Shown here: positions 1-10,227 of the stretch, one piece after another
Numbering within the stretch: position 1 is the stretch's first letter
Layout: each line of letters begins with the position of its first letter
Assembly (NCBI GenBank): GCA_963691705.1
Contig: OY829537.1
Span: 24,242,078 to 24,306,077 of the forward strand
Length of the DNA stretch: 64,000 bases
Source: Viola odorata
Taxonomy: Eukaryota; Streptophyta; Magnoliopsida; Malpighiales; Violaceae
Reading direction: 5' to 3'
Made by a program: the position numbers and the translations under genes
Notes under the pieces: model-generated
What the model saw: the letters and a program-made list of their open reading frames with translations, nothing else
Told to the model about the DNA's origin: nothing
The model's database searches: none

Positions 1-512
1 ATCACACGATCAAGAACAACGAATCATACGTTACACCCTTTATGACGGTGAGGTGAACTCTGTCGCCCCAGAAGAACCACCGCCTAGTCTCTTCTCTGAA
101 ACCTTGAAAGGAGCACGAGAAATAATCGAGAATGCACATCACGACTCTACCATACTCATCTACAGCGTACACGTGTCCTTCGTGCGACAGAAGATCGTCG
201 AAATTTGAAGACGGTTTAGCTACTTCTTCAGTTTCTTGTAACAAGATCCAACTTAGGCTGTCGGAGGCGAAACAGTCAAGTTGTTTTGATTTTCCGACAA
301 TAGTCACCACGCAGCAGTTGTTTCCGGTGAGACATGGTGTGGGAAAGAGACAGCTTTGTGAATTTGAGAATTATTATTGGATGGATCTGGAAAAAATTGG
401 GGAGATTGATTTGGGTGTTGGTTTCTGCATTTACTAGAACGACCTTCCCATGTTTGGTCTCCACGCGCCAATTACTCTCTGATTCTGCTGGTGATGATGG
501 TGGAAGAGGCAT
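1..512 (-). pseudogene. DUF295 (F-box-associated, SKIP23-like) gene fragment, frameshifted
   Basis: Reading leftwards from an ATG at 510-512, the translation has the N-terminal look of plant DUF295 proteins, with a basic strand then VNAETNTQINLPNFF. Near position 335 the frame shifts by one base; the other frame then continues with CCVVTIVGKSKQLDCF and HEGHVYAVDEYGRV, typical of the family's beta-propeller repeats, to the window edge. No F-box is visible upstream, so the N terminus is short or lost. Plant DUF295 proteins are usually F-box or F-box-like members of large, fast-decaying families. The single frameshift and missing F-box suggest a pseudogene. A sequencing error or an unseen small intron would be the alternatives. 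The C-terminal part lies outside the window. Confidence 0.6.
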
Positions 513-1153
513 CTTGATCTTCACCAGTATTTTTGAACAAGTGGGAGAATTAACAAAATGGGAGAGTGGAATTGATTTATAAAGAAAAAACTTGATTTCC
601 GAATGCATAACGAGCAGAAATCCTTACTCATGTTGGAATTGTGGACAACCGACCTAAAGTATGATTTCAATCCGCCATTGGAGACTTGGAGTTGGCTTTG
701 CCGCTTCTGAAGGATTTAAGAATGGGCCCGCCAGCTTCCCTAAATTAACGGCCCGGGCCATAGATGTTGAGAAAGTTAGTGAACGACATCCAAATGCTTG
801 ATGTCTTCATCTTTGAACCCAACAAAAAAATGCTTGATGTTTTAATAATTAATACAGTTTGATTAAGTTTTGGATAAAACGCAGGTGATAATAGAGAACA
901 GTAAAAACCTACACAATGAAAGAACACAAATCTGAGGACAAGAAATGGGGTCCAACACCAAAAGCAGTGAACCGATACGGAAATCTGCTGGTATCTGAAA
1001 CCTTATAATGAAAACAAAAGAATAATTATGAGATGATTTCTCATTTCTGGGCAGAACAAGATGCGATCGCCAAATAGTCGAAAGCAATTTACTTAACTCC
1101 ACATTGAATGTAATCAACACCAGAATCTAGCAAAGACATTTTTTTCAGCAGAG
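513..1153. other. intergenic spacer, nothing recognised
   Basis: AT-rich sequence between the DUF295 relic and the LTR relic. The open frames are short and lack family resemblance. I see no RNA gene or terminal inverted repeat. Confidence 0.4.
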
Positions 1154-1704
1154 TGTAACCTTCGATAATGTGCCACTGGAAACATAAATTTCAGATGTAT
1201 TATTGATAATATAGATAAATACGTAATTTCCACCTTTCATCCCAGGATATCCCGGTAATCATTGAGATACTATCCCAGTAAAGCTCTCGTTAACATCTCA
1301 TCTCTTATTCATTTATATCCATTGGGTAAGCTAACGAATAAATATCAAGGTTACCAATCCTCCCAGACACAATCAATCGCCGTCTAACACGTGGTAATCT
1401 ATCCCATCAAATCAAGATCATGCTTATGCGCTCCCACATGAGAGGGAGTATAAATACCCCTCCTCATTTATTTCAGAAGGCAGGCAGTGAAAAATCTTGA
1501 CCAACGACCAGACTAGAACTATTCATCCCTCTCAAACAACCATTCTATAGGTAACCCGGCCACTGTCCATTAGTACCTCAGTAATCATTTTTATCGTATA
1601 CTTTATTGACTTGATCGTCGAAGTGTCTACACCGGAAAACCCCTACGGTGCTTTGTAGGTGGTTCATGAAACTAGAACCATCATCAACAATCTGTGTTAG
1701 ATCA
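1154..1704 (+). mobile_element. relic LTR of a Ty3/gypsy (Tat-like) retrotransposon
   Basis: The stretch begins TGTAAC, has a promoter-like GTATAAATAC near 1449, and then carries GACTTGATCGTCGAAGTGTC at 1610-1629, a variant of the phrase that marks R/U5 in Tat-type plant LTRs (known feature). It ends near GATCA at 1704. GCAGA occurs at 1148-1152 and again at 1705-1709, which would fit a 5 bp target duplication if one extra G at 1153 is allowed. Alternatively the LTR ends near 1686 and the following ATCTGTGTTAGATC is a decayed primer site. No internal coding region follows, so a solo or truncated LTR is most likely. Confidence 0.5.
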
Positions 1705-2200
1705 GCAGAATTACCGATCTATCCACACCCCAAATTCAGACTTATCAATTATTATCATTCTTTAGACAACCTGCGTACTCAAATCCTTTTGTTTCGCTTT
1801 CAAACATGTTACGACAATAAAAACCTATTGCATACTAATACCACTAGAAGCACTCTTGATCAATACTCGTGGTATCGAGAAGTATTTCGGATAGCTATTC
1901 CTATTCATATGTCCAACCTGGAAATACTACATCATGACGTGAAGCATCAAAGCGCAATATTTTGTGCAAAACATATGAATAGGAATGCCTTATATATACA
2001 TATGCATTATATACATAGACTAAACTAAGCAAGACAACGCAGATCAAGAACGCTACGAACACAATGCGGCTCATACTAGAGCCATTTTCGCAAATTGCTC
2101 CGATTAACAAACGCAGAAACCTATAATTATAGCAATCCAAATTACGAAAAAGAACAACGCAATGATATGTTAAATTTTACCAGCGTCGCCAGATTCAACT

Positions 2201-3871
2201 CTACATCCGACTCGTCCTCCTCAACGGTCCCATTCCCTTGGCAATTTCTCTGAGCACAAACTTTTGGATTTTTCCGGTTGATGTTTTTGGAAGCTCATCC
2301 TTGAACACCACAGTTTTGGGCACCATGTAACGCGGCATCTTCTCCCTACAATAATTGATCACATCCTTCTCACCAGTAAGTGGTTTCCCAGTTAACCCGT
2401 CATCTTTTTTCAAACTAATAAACGCACACGGCGTCTCTCCCCAGTACTCATCCGGCCTCGCCACCACCGCCACCTCATTCACCGCGGGGTGCGTGTACAA
2501 CACAGACTCCACCTCCACACTGCTAATATTCTCTCCACCGCTAATAATCACATCTTTCGACCGATCTTTGATCTCCAAATACCCATCTGGATGCATCACA
2601 CCCACATCTCCCGTGTAAAACCACCCATCCTCTTTCATACACTTGGCCGTTCCTTCCGGATCTTTCAAATAACCCAACATCACACATCCGCCTTTCAACA
2701 CCACTTCCCCGATTGAAATACCGTCGCGTTTTACGCTGGATCCTGTAACCGGATCCACCACATCCATCTCCCCGCACCCAACGATGCTCACCCCTTGTCT
2801 CGCTTTCAGCCTCGCTTTCTCAGTTGCCGGAAACTTATTCCACTCTGATTTCCACGCGCACGACACCACAAGCCCCGCTGTCTCGGTCAACCCGTACCCA
2901 TGACTCAACACAAAACCGAGTGACTCAGTCCTGGCGAGAACCGCCGCGGGCGGCGGAGCCCCTGCAGTTAGAAGCTGAATCGGCTTCTCCAGCGGCGGAG
3001 AATTACAATTAGTGAGCATGGTCAGCACCACCGGCGCGCCGCACATGTGAGTGACGCCGTGTTTTCTAATCAAGGCGTAGGTTGTTTCGGCTTCGACTTT
3101 GCGGAGGCAGATCCCAGTCCCACCAACGGCGGCTAGGCCCCACGGGTAGCTCCATCCGTTGGCGTGGAAGATTGGTACGGTGAGGAGATACACAGGCTGT
3201 TTCGGTACGCTCCAATCAATCAAGGAATTAACGGTTATGATGAAGATTCCTCTGTGGGTGTGGACCACACCTTTTGGTGATGAAGTCGTACCTGAAGTGT
3301 AGTTTAGAACCATCGGGTCCCACTCTGATTCAGGTCGGACCCACTTGAAATCAGGATCACCGCTCTCCACCATGTTCTCGTAAGTGCAGAGGAAATCAAC
3401 GGTGGGGATGGAGAGTTGAGGCGGCTCCTGATCGTCCGTGATGAGGACGAGGGTGGGGCGGGTCTGGGGATCAGGGAATAAGGAGATGGATTGGAGGATA
3501 AGATCCTTTGACTGACAGTCAACGAACACAAGTTTGGATTCGCTGTGACGCAGGAGGATGGATATGGTGCGCGCGTCGAGGCGGGCGTTGATGTTGTTGA
3601 GGATGGCGCCGGACATGGGGACGGCGAATTGGAGCTCGTACATGGCGGGGATGTTGGGGGCGACGACGGAGACGACGTGGCCCCGCTTGATGCCGTGGGA
3701 TGAGAGGGATGATGCGAGCTGGAGGCATCGACGGTGGGTGTGGGACCAGGTGTAAGTGGTGGTGTTGTAGATGATGGATGGACAGTCACCGTAGACAGTA
3801 GCTGCTCTTTCTAGAAAGCCAAGTGTGGTGAGTGGAGATAAGGAAGCAGGGCGTGGCTTCAGCTCATCCAT
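2201..3871 (-). CDS. peroxisomal acyl-activating enzyme (AMP-forming acyl-CoA synthetase)
   Basis: Intact single-exon frame of 556 residues. It belongs to the ANL adenylating superfamily, which activates a carboxylic acid with ATP to an acyl-adenylate and then transfers it to CoA. The P-loop YTSGTTSSPKGV is at about 191-202, GYGLTE at 325-330, YTGD near 419-422, the hinge DRSKD at 436-440 followed by GGENISS, and the catalytic lysine in PKTSTGK at K534. The C-terminal tripeptide SRM is a PTS1-like peroxisomal signal. The length matches plant AAE clade VI enzymes and petunia cinnamate-CoA ligase, also peroxisomal. The start is the first ATG of the frame and the N terminus aligns with family members, so no exon seems missing. 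The substrate (short-chain, benzoic, cinnamic or other acid) cannot be read from sequence. Confidence 0.93.
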   Translation of the reverse strand: MDELKPRPASLSPLTTLGFLERAATVYGDCPSIIYNTTTYTWSHTHRRCLQLASSLSSHGIKRGHVVSVVAPNIPAMYELQFAVPMSGAILNNINARLDARTISILLRHSESKLVFVDCQSKDLILQSISLFPDPQTRPTLVLITDDQEPPQLSIPTVDFLCTYENMVESGDPDFKWVRPESEWDPMVLNYTSGTTSSPKGVVHTHRGIFIITVNSLIDWSVPKQPVYLLTVPIFHANGWSYPWGLAAVGGTGICLRKVEAETTYALIRKHGVTHMCGAPVVLTMLTNCNSPPLEKPIQLLTAGAPPPAAVLARTESLGFVLSHGYGLTETAGLVVSCAWKSEWNKFPATEKARLKARQGVSIVGCGEMDVVDPVTGSSVKRDGISIGEVVLKGGCVMLGYLKDPEGTAKCMKEDGWFYTGDVGVMHPDGYLEIKDRSKDVIISGGENISSVEVESVLYTHPAVNEVAVVARPDEYWGETPCAFISLKKDDGLTGKPLTGEKDVINYCREKMPRYMVPKTVVFKDELPKTSTGKIQKFVLREIAKGMGPLRRTSRM

Positions 3872-5237
3872 TTTGAATTTCTCAACTTTTTTGGTTAAGG
3901 TGGAGTCGATCGTAGTACTTTAAGATAAGATTTATGGTTTTCCAAGAGCAGAAATAGGGAAAATTCTACGGTCTCTTTTTTTATTTGACACGAGAGTAAA
4001 TTACACAGATTAAAAAATTATCGGTGAAAGTCTGCAATCTATCTATGTATGGGTCACATAGACCACACCACTCATCATCCTCTCCTACTTTCTTCTTCCT
4101 TTTTTCTCTCTTTTCTTTCTTTCTTTTTTCTTCTCACGACCCTCACGCTCCTCTCTTTCTTTTTCTCTCTTTCTTCCCCCTTTCTTTCTTTTCTTTCCTT
4201 CTAGCAGCAGACCTCACTCCTTTAACAAACAAATAGCAAAACAAACAACAATAACAACAAACAGCAGACAAAATAAACGAAACAGGAGGATTTGTAATTG
4301 TGAATTGAATTTAGGTTTGGGTTTTTATGTTCCGCTGGAGTATTGGATTGAACTAATTAATTGTAGGGGGGTTTATAATTGTGGATTGAGTTTGTTGGGT
4401 TAATTGATTTTGCAGTGGGGATGAGGAGGTGCGGCGGTGATGGGTATTTCACGGCTGGGTTTGGCTATCGGGCTGAAAATCTTTAGAAATATTGGGGATA
4501 TACATATCGAATCTTGAAATTGATCATAGCTATTGGGGTGAGAATCCTCAAAATAAATTCACTCCATTTTATCTTGATTTGAATTTTTTTAAGAAAAATA
4601 TGAGAGGAAAATGAAGAAGAAAGAAGAAGATGATGGAGTAAATGGATGTCAGAGAATTCTCTGACACTCTATTTTCAAGACTCCCAAATTTTAAAATCCC
4701 GCCCAAACTCATCCACTATTAATTTCGTTTCACTCTTTTGTCACCGTTTGACACGCAGTTTAATAAATGAACGAACGCAGTTTAATAAACGAACGACATG
4801 TCATTTAAAGGTATTTTTGTCAAAGCACAAAGTAAGGGGACAATAACGTTAATTAAAAAAAGACAATCTTTTTGGGCTAAAACGTTAAATATTTCTGGAT
4901 AAAGGAAGTATTAGTTAGTTGTTTAACTCTTGTTAAATAGATGAGCGGGTATTTCGTAGGACAATGTTAAAACTTCACCCCTATATTTCTTCTATTAGTT
5001 AAGATAAATCATTATAATTATGAACTAAATAAGTCATTATATGTGCTAACTCGATTAATATTGACCATCAATACTTAAAATAATACCTTATTCAGTACCT
5101 CCTTTTATAAAGTAACAAATAAGTTATTACCGGCAAATACAATGATTTATTGACTTAATTATAAATATAAAAGTTTATTCTAATTTGCGGTGTAAATTTA
5201 ATGGCGAATTTTACCTTTTTTCTATTATCTATTTATA
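3872..5237. other. promoter-side spacer with a polypyrimidine tract
   Basis: This lies upstream of the acyl-activating enzyme on its coding strand. Positions 4074-4205 are almost pure C/T on the plus strand, followed by an ACAAACAA-rich stretch to about 4270. I could not pick a convincing TATA box or coding exon. The rest to 5237 is AT-rich and featureless. Confidence 0.35.
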
Positions 5238-5731
5238 TCTATACTATATAAAAAGCATGAACGGCCTTATTCTTTAAAAATCTATTATAACTTTAATTTT
5301 TTCCATAAATGTATATTACATCCTTAATTTTTTACAGCACCGAATTATTAACTTGTTGCTTTTATCAACAGTGAAAAAGAACTACAACTTCTCTATCATA
5401 GAGTTTTCAAACAATTATAACTTATTTCTAATATTTTATATATATCTCTTTTTGTTTTTAATTAATTATCTTATTGACATCTAAAAAATAATTCTTAATA
5501 GCATCCAACCCAAATAATGGTTATTTAAACCAGCTTGTTTTGAAAAAGTAATTGGAAGTGCGTATCCAATTAGATTTTTAATTCTCTTTTTTATCTTCAC
5601 AAACTTATCAAGTTATCATTGACCGATTATAAATTTGAACTTTTTGACAATGACCTATTAACAAAGTTAGTATATGCATAATTTTTTTTTTATTTTTTAT
5701 AAATGAATGTGAAATTAGAACCGGGTTCTAG
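5238..5731 (+). mobile_element. candidate non-autonomous Helitron
   Basis: It starts with TCTATACTATATAAAAAGCA, a form common at the 5' end of plant Helitrons, and ends CTAG at 5728-5731 preceded by a short palindrome GAACC-G-GGTTC. The flanks are A (5237) and T (5732), the expected AT insertion site without target duplication. There is no coding capacity. The 3' hairpin is short, so the boundary is tentative. Confidence 0.45.
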
Positions 5732-5859
5732 TACTTGCTTAATTTTTATTTTCTTTTAATTCATTGATTTTCTTGATTCAATTCAACATCTATGAAATAG
5801 GAGGCAAAGAGTCGGCTTTATCAATTACATCATAAATTAGGTTTAATGGTAATCATATA

Positions 5860-6074
5860 CTCCCTCCGTTTTCAAATAACTGTCGCGCAGGCATACCAAT
5901 ATTGGCTGGATGACTCACTATTTGATCTCAAAAAAATCCGTACTTTTTTTGTGGAAGTACGTTAAGGATTATATTACTTCCACAAAAAAAATACGAATTT
6001 TTTTAGGATCAAATAGTGAGTCATCCGGCCAATATTGGTATGTGCACGTGACAGTTATTTGAAAACGGAGGGAG
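5860..6074. mobile_element. Stowaway-type MITE
   Basis: The terminal inverted repeat CTCCCTCCGT at the left pairs with ACGGAGGGAG at the right, flanked by TA on both sides (5858-5859, 6075-6076). Almost the whole 215 bp folds back on itself, including the inner CAAATAGTGAGTCATCC arms. These are the hallmarks of Tc1/mariner-derived Stowaway elements. Confidence 0.92.
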
Positions 6075-6291
6075 TACTAAATATAGGTATATAATGAACC
6101 ATGTAAGAGTTACGATCCCTAAAAATTCTCCTTTTTGTGGTTAAATATGATTGCGTGTATACCGTTTACATTCATCTGAGAAATATCTCAAGAACTGAAT
6201 GAAAATTATGTTACCCCAAGGTAATATTTGAAGATATTGAAGAACAAACATTGTAGATAAACACATATCATTTACATTCATTTGATAAATA

Positions 6292-6547
6292 CTCTGGTCT
6301 CCAATAAATGTCTTCCTCGCATCCCAATATTTAGTAGGGAACGTATATCGAGGAAACCGGATGAGGTACTATTTGACCCCAAAAAATTTCATACTTTTTT
6401 TCGAACGTACGTTAATCCTTAACGTACTTCTGAGAAAAAATTCGAGGCAAAATTGTCTCAAATAGTGACTGTTCTGGCCGTCTTAAGATACGTTCCGAAA
6501 CAGTAAAAACAAATGTTAAAACGACATATTTTGGAGACCGGAGGGAG
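6292..6547. mobile_element. Stowaway-type MITE, diverged copy
   Basis: The ends CTCTGGTCTCCAA and TTGGAGACCGGAGGGAG form the terminal inverted repeat with TA flanks (6290-6291, 6548-6549). The inner arms resemble those of the copy at 39621-39854, including the ACGTACGTTAA turn, so the two belong to one family. Confidence 0.88.
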
Positions 6548-7557
6548 TATTATAAAAACTAAATAAAGTTAAAGTTACTTTCATAATTAATAATAAATTA
6601 ATAAAAAGGTTGTCAATAAAAATTACGATGAAGTTTTTCAAATAATTATCTTGAATAAATTCACTTCAATTGTAATGTAAAAATATTTTCAAATACTATA
6701 TATAAGGGTGAAATGTAATTTTTTTCCAAAGAAATTGAACAAAATGTGTAGAGTTAAAAAAAATGGTGTATAAAATAACTATAAAGTATTGAAAAAAACA
6801 TAATGTTTAACGGTAGTAACATTATCTATTAATATTTAATATTTATAAAATAGAAAGATAAAAATATTAAAATTTATACTAGCAATTTTCAAGAATTATA
6901 ATAGTTTTTTTTTTCTTTGATTTACATACGGTGTATGAGACATCTACAATTAATGTCGAGAATTATTTTAAATATAAGGATTATGTGATAAACTCCACCC
7001 TTTATATGAATAAGTATCACGTATAATGTAATTCTCTAAGAATATAAAAGTAGTGAATAATTTCTAGCCCCTTCAAATTTATCACACAACTATTAAGAAT
7101 TAAATGAATAATAACTAATTTTAATATAAAACTCCTACATTGATTTAAACAACTCTATAATTGCTCGTGTTTAATCGAAGAGGATAATTATTTGTGTTGT
7201 GAAGACGTAGACGTACGTAGTTGTGAGCTGGTGAGTCACGTAACTGAGGCTGGAAGGAAGGCGAGAAATAACACAGAATGCACATCACAGTAGCATCATC
7301 GACAAGTGACAGACGTTAACGCCCATGCCCATCTTTGCTTGTCCGCAGTAAAAAGGCCTAGGCGAATTGTTCTGATCCTCCGAAGATATAAAAATGGGCC
7401 GGCTACTCTTTTGTAAGCAAAAGATCAAGCCCGGCCCATTGATACAGATGCTGACATTTTTTCTGGAATAGTCCCTCCACCACCATTTTAGTGAAATGTG
7501 TCATAACCGATGATTCTGTAGCTTTCATCGTTGTATTCCCAAAGTTTATCCTAACCG
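6548..7557. other. AT-rich spacer
   Basis: No gene is seen to about 7200. From 7200 the base composition rises and includes ACGT cores (GACGTAGACGTACGTAG) and the hairpin described at 7393-7440. It could be an old promoter, but no gene follows it. Confidence 0.35.
7393..7440. repeat. two-tier perfect hairpin
   Basis: An outer 10 bp inverted repeat (AATGGGCCGG / CCGGCCCATT) encloses an inner 7 bp stem TCTTTTG / CAAAAGA with a TAAG loop. Outer arms contain GGGCC/GGCCC, the core of TCP/site II-type plant promoter elements. Confidence 0.6.
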
Positions 7558-8694
7558 TTGTTTTTTGGGGAAATAGTTTTTACCACCCTTTAACTATGGT
7601 CGAAAATCAAAAACCTCTCTTAAACTTTATTTTTTGAAGTCCGCCTCCCCTGGACTATTATTTTCGGGCAAAAAGTCCCCTTCCGTTAAATTTAACAAAT
7701 TACCTGCTACAGCAGGATTTTTTTTTTTAAACCTGTTGTAACAAGTAATTATGTATTAAATAATATAATTAATTTAAAAATTCATAAAAATAATATAATT
7801 AATTTAAAAAATCAGAAAAAAATTTAAAAATTCTAAAATATATATATAAATAAAAATAAAAATTCCAAAAAAATTATTTAAAAGTAAGAAATAAATAATG
7901 TAAAAAATCCAAAAAAATCCATTTTTTTAATATATTTTTATCCTTTTTCTTCTTTCATTATCTCCTCATATTTTTCAATAATTAATAAATTTCATAATTA
8001 TAAAATATTTCAAAATTAGAATTTAAAAGTATGTAATAAATAAATTTCTGAAACTAATAATTAATTGATTAGCTTTAATTAAAAACTCCCTCGGTACACT
8101 TCCCTCCACTGCATTTATTTTTTTGGTGTCCAAGATTAATTTCCACTTCTTGACACCATTTTTCCATTACAATTACCAATTTACCATAAGGAAAAAAATT
8201 GCAAATGCTGATTGAAGTGTATGAACCTATTCCTTTTTTATCCTTTTCCTTTTTCCTTTTCCCTTTTTCCTTTTTCTTTTCTCCTCTTGTGTTTTTGCAG
8301 TTTTGAAATTTATTTTTATTGAAGAAAATCAAAAATTAAAAACCCTAATTACACAACAACATCAACGCCGCCACTAACCTCCTCTTCTCCTCCACTATCC
8401 TCCACATCCATCTTCATCACCAGAAATTAAAAAGAAAAGAAAACCCTGAAATTAAAAAAAGAAAAAGAAACAAATTGTTGTTTGCAACAGAATTGGAAAA
8501 GAAAATAAAAAAATAGAAAAAAATGAGAAATAAAAGCAATTCGATCTTTCCCCTTGAAAAAATAAAGGAAATCTCGAACCCCACCAACACAAAAACCGAA
8601 AATTAACAATTACCCAGATCATCATCCATCTTCTTCATCATCCTGACTACTGTAACTTAAGTCCTAATAGCTTGCAAAGTTCGCTTAATGGGAT

Positions 8695-8886
8695 GTTGGC
8701 TACGGATCTGGAGGAGGAGGAGAGACGGTAGCGCGTGTGGGAGGTGAGGAGTTAGGACTCCGTTTTCTGCGGTTGGGCTGTTGGCTACGGATTTGGAGGA
8801 GGAGGAGAGACGGTAGCGCGTGTGGGAGGTGAGGAGTTAGGATTCCGTTTTCTGCGGTTGGGCTGTTGGCTACGGATCTGGAGGCG
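8695..8886 (+). repeat. 85 bp minisatellite, 2.3 copies
   Basis: Units begin GTTGGCTACGGAT at 8695, 8780 and 8865, so the period is exactly 85 bp. The first two copies differ at only two positions that I can see; the third is cut short. The unit is GC-richer than the surrounding Mutator element. Confidence 0.9.
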
Positions 8887-8916
8887 GTGATGGCTACGGA
8901 GGTGGAGGAGAAGAGA

Positions 8917-9018
8917 AGAAAAAAGAAAAAAGAAAAAAGAAAAAAGAAAAAAGAAAAAAGAAAAAAGAAAAAAGAAAAAAGAAAAAAGAAAAAAGAAAAA
9001 AGAGAAAAGAGAAAAGAG
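8917..9018 (+). repeat. (GAAAAAA)n heptamer microsatellite
   Basis: About a dozen near-perfect heptamers follow the minisatellite, then GA-rich sequence to 9030. The lysine/glutamate-rich frames it opens are an artefact of the repeat, not a gene. Confidence 0.93.
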
Positions 9019-9858
9019 AAAGGAAATAAAGAAATGGAGATTGGAGTTGTGGGCAGAGGTGAAGAGGTAAAGAGGTGAAGAGGAAAAAGGAAATAAAAAT
9101 AAAGAAGGCGTAGCAGAGGTGAAGAGAAGAAAAAGGAAAAAGAAAGAAAGAAAGAAAAGAAATAAATACCCAAGACCGGCTATAGGAAGTGTTTTTAACA
9201 GATCCGTTAGTGAAAGTGGACGGAAGGGGTTTTTTGCCCGAAAACAATAGTCCAGGAGAGGCGGACTTCAAAAAATGAAGTTCAGGGGAGGTTTTTGATT
9301 TTCGACCATAGTTCAGGGGTGGTACAAACTATTTCCCCTTGTTTTTTTTGTGTGTGTGTTGAATTAATTATGAAAGAGAATTTATTGTGTAATCTGTATT
9401 GGAAACTTGTAATATGTATTTTAAAGAAATAGATGGTTATTGATGGTTACTAGGAGTGTACACGGGCCGGGTTTTGGCCTAGAACCAGATGATACGATCC
9501 TGGTTCCTTAGGATGCGTAGCATCAATTTTGATCGTTGTTCAAAGACGGATTTCCTGCGGAAGTAAATAACTCGACAAGTACGAGCTTAGACCACTTAGC
9601 TAACCTGTGCTAAGAGCCCTAATCGATTTCAAGTCAAGGGTCTTGAATCGGGTTCTTAGGACTAGACTCAACAATGTTAGAATCACACTAAGATAAACGA
9701 CACAATAATGCAACTCCAAGATTTACTTGTATACGACTCAAGTGTTACGGACTCAAGAAGAACAAGGTTCAACCAACTTGATCAAGGGGCAAGTATTGAA
9801 GAAATAAAGTTCTGTATTTATCAAATAAAAGCCAAGTTTCTAAGGAGGCCAAGCGGCT

Positions 9859-9869
9859 CCTTATATAGG
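9859..9869 (-). promoter_or_regulatory. TATA box of the left CRM LTR
   Basis: CCTATATAAGG in element sense, about 565 bp into the LTR, downstream of the palindrome array. It is identical in both LTRs. Confidence 0.7.
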
Positions 9870-10006
9870 TTACAAGCAAACCCTAATTCCATAATAGGAA
9901 TAATAAATAAAGTAAAACACTTAACTAATTAATTAACTAAGCTAAAATAAATAGAAAGTCGCAGCCTTGCTAAAACAGTCAACGCGCGTCAACTCCAGGC
10001 TAGGCG

Positions 10007-10227
10007 AAACGGACAGGAGCCGTTATCATCAAGAGCAGACAGGTGTGAACGCGGAACGTGTACAACAATCGGCATGCGCGACAGATGCTAGAATCGGCAA
10101 CGGCTAAGTGAAACGGACAAGTGCCGTTTTGATCCAAACGGGCCAGTGCCGTTTTGAGTGAAACGGACAGATGTCGTTTGGATGGAACGGTCAAGTGTCA
10201 TTTGCGTGAAACGGTTCCATGCCGTTT
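10007..10227 (-). promoter_or_regulatory. array of six AAACGG-N7-CCGTTT palindromes in U3 (left LTR)
   Basis: Units start at 10007, 10111, 10136, 10161, 10186 and 10209. The middle ones are spaced exactly 25 bp. Each is an inverted repeat of AAACGG (or AACGG) around about 7 bp, and several bases vary while both arms are mostly kept. In element sense the array lies about 140-370 bp upstream of the TATA box. AACGG is the core of the plant mitosis-specific activator bound by three-repeat MYB proteins (known). Use as an enhancer here is inference. Confidence 0.75.

Larger units (their letters stand above)
7567..9338. mobile_element. non-autonomous Mutator-like element (possible Pack-MULE), 1772 bp
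   Basis: Long terminal inverted repeats of about 120 bp start GGGGAAATAG and end CTATTTCCCC. They are flanked by a 9 bp target duplication TTGTTTTTT (7558-7566 and 9339-9347), as expected for Mutator. Within the arms the phrase CCTCCCCTG-ACT recurs as subterminal repeats. There is no transposase. The interior is heterogeneous: an AT-rich left part, a less AT-rich segment at 8340-8640 that looks like gene-derived leader sequence (AACCCTAATTACACAACAAC), then a minisatellite and a heptamer microsatellite. The gene-like segment could be captured host DNA, but I cannot name a parent gene. Confidence 0.82.

Noticed and set aside
3304..3789. 161-codon serine/proline-rich minus-strand frame
   Set aside because: Shifted shadow of the acyl-activating enzyme.
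8866..9078. Lysine/glutamate-rich open frame on the plus strand and phenylalanine-rich frames on the minus strand
   Set aside because: Produced entirely by the (GAAAAAA)n microsatellite inside a Mutator element.
10007..10227. Palindrome array considered as a CRISPR-like repeat
   Set aside because: Period is 25 bp without spacers, it lies in an LTR of a plant retrotransposon, and no cas genes exist.
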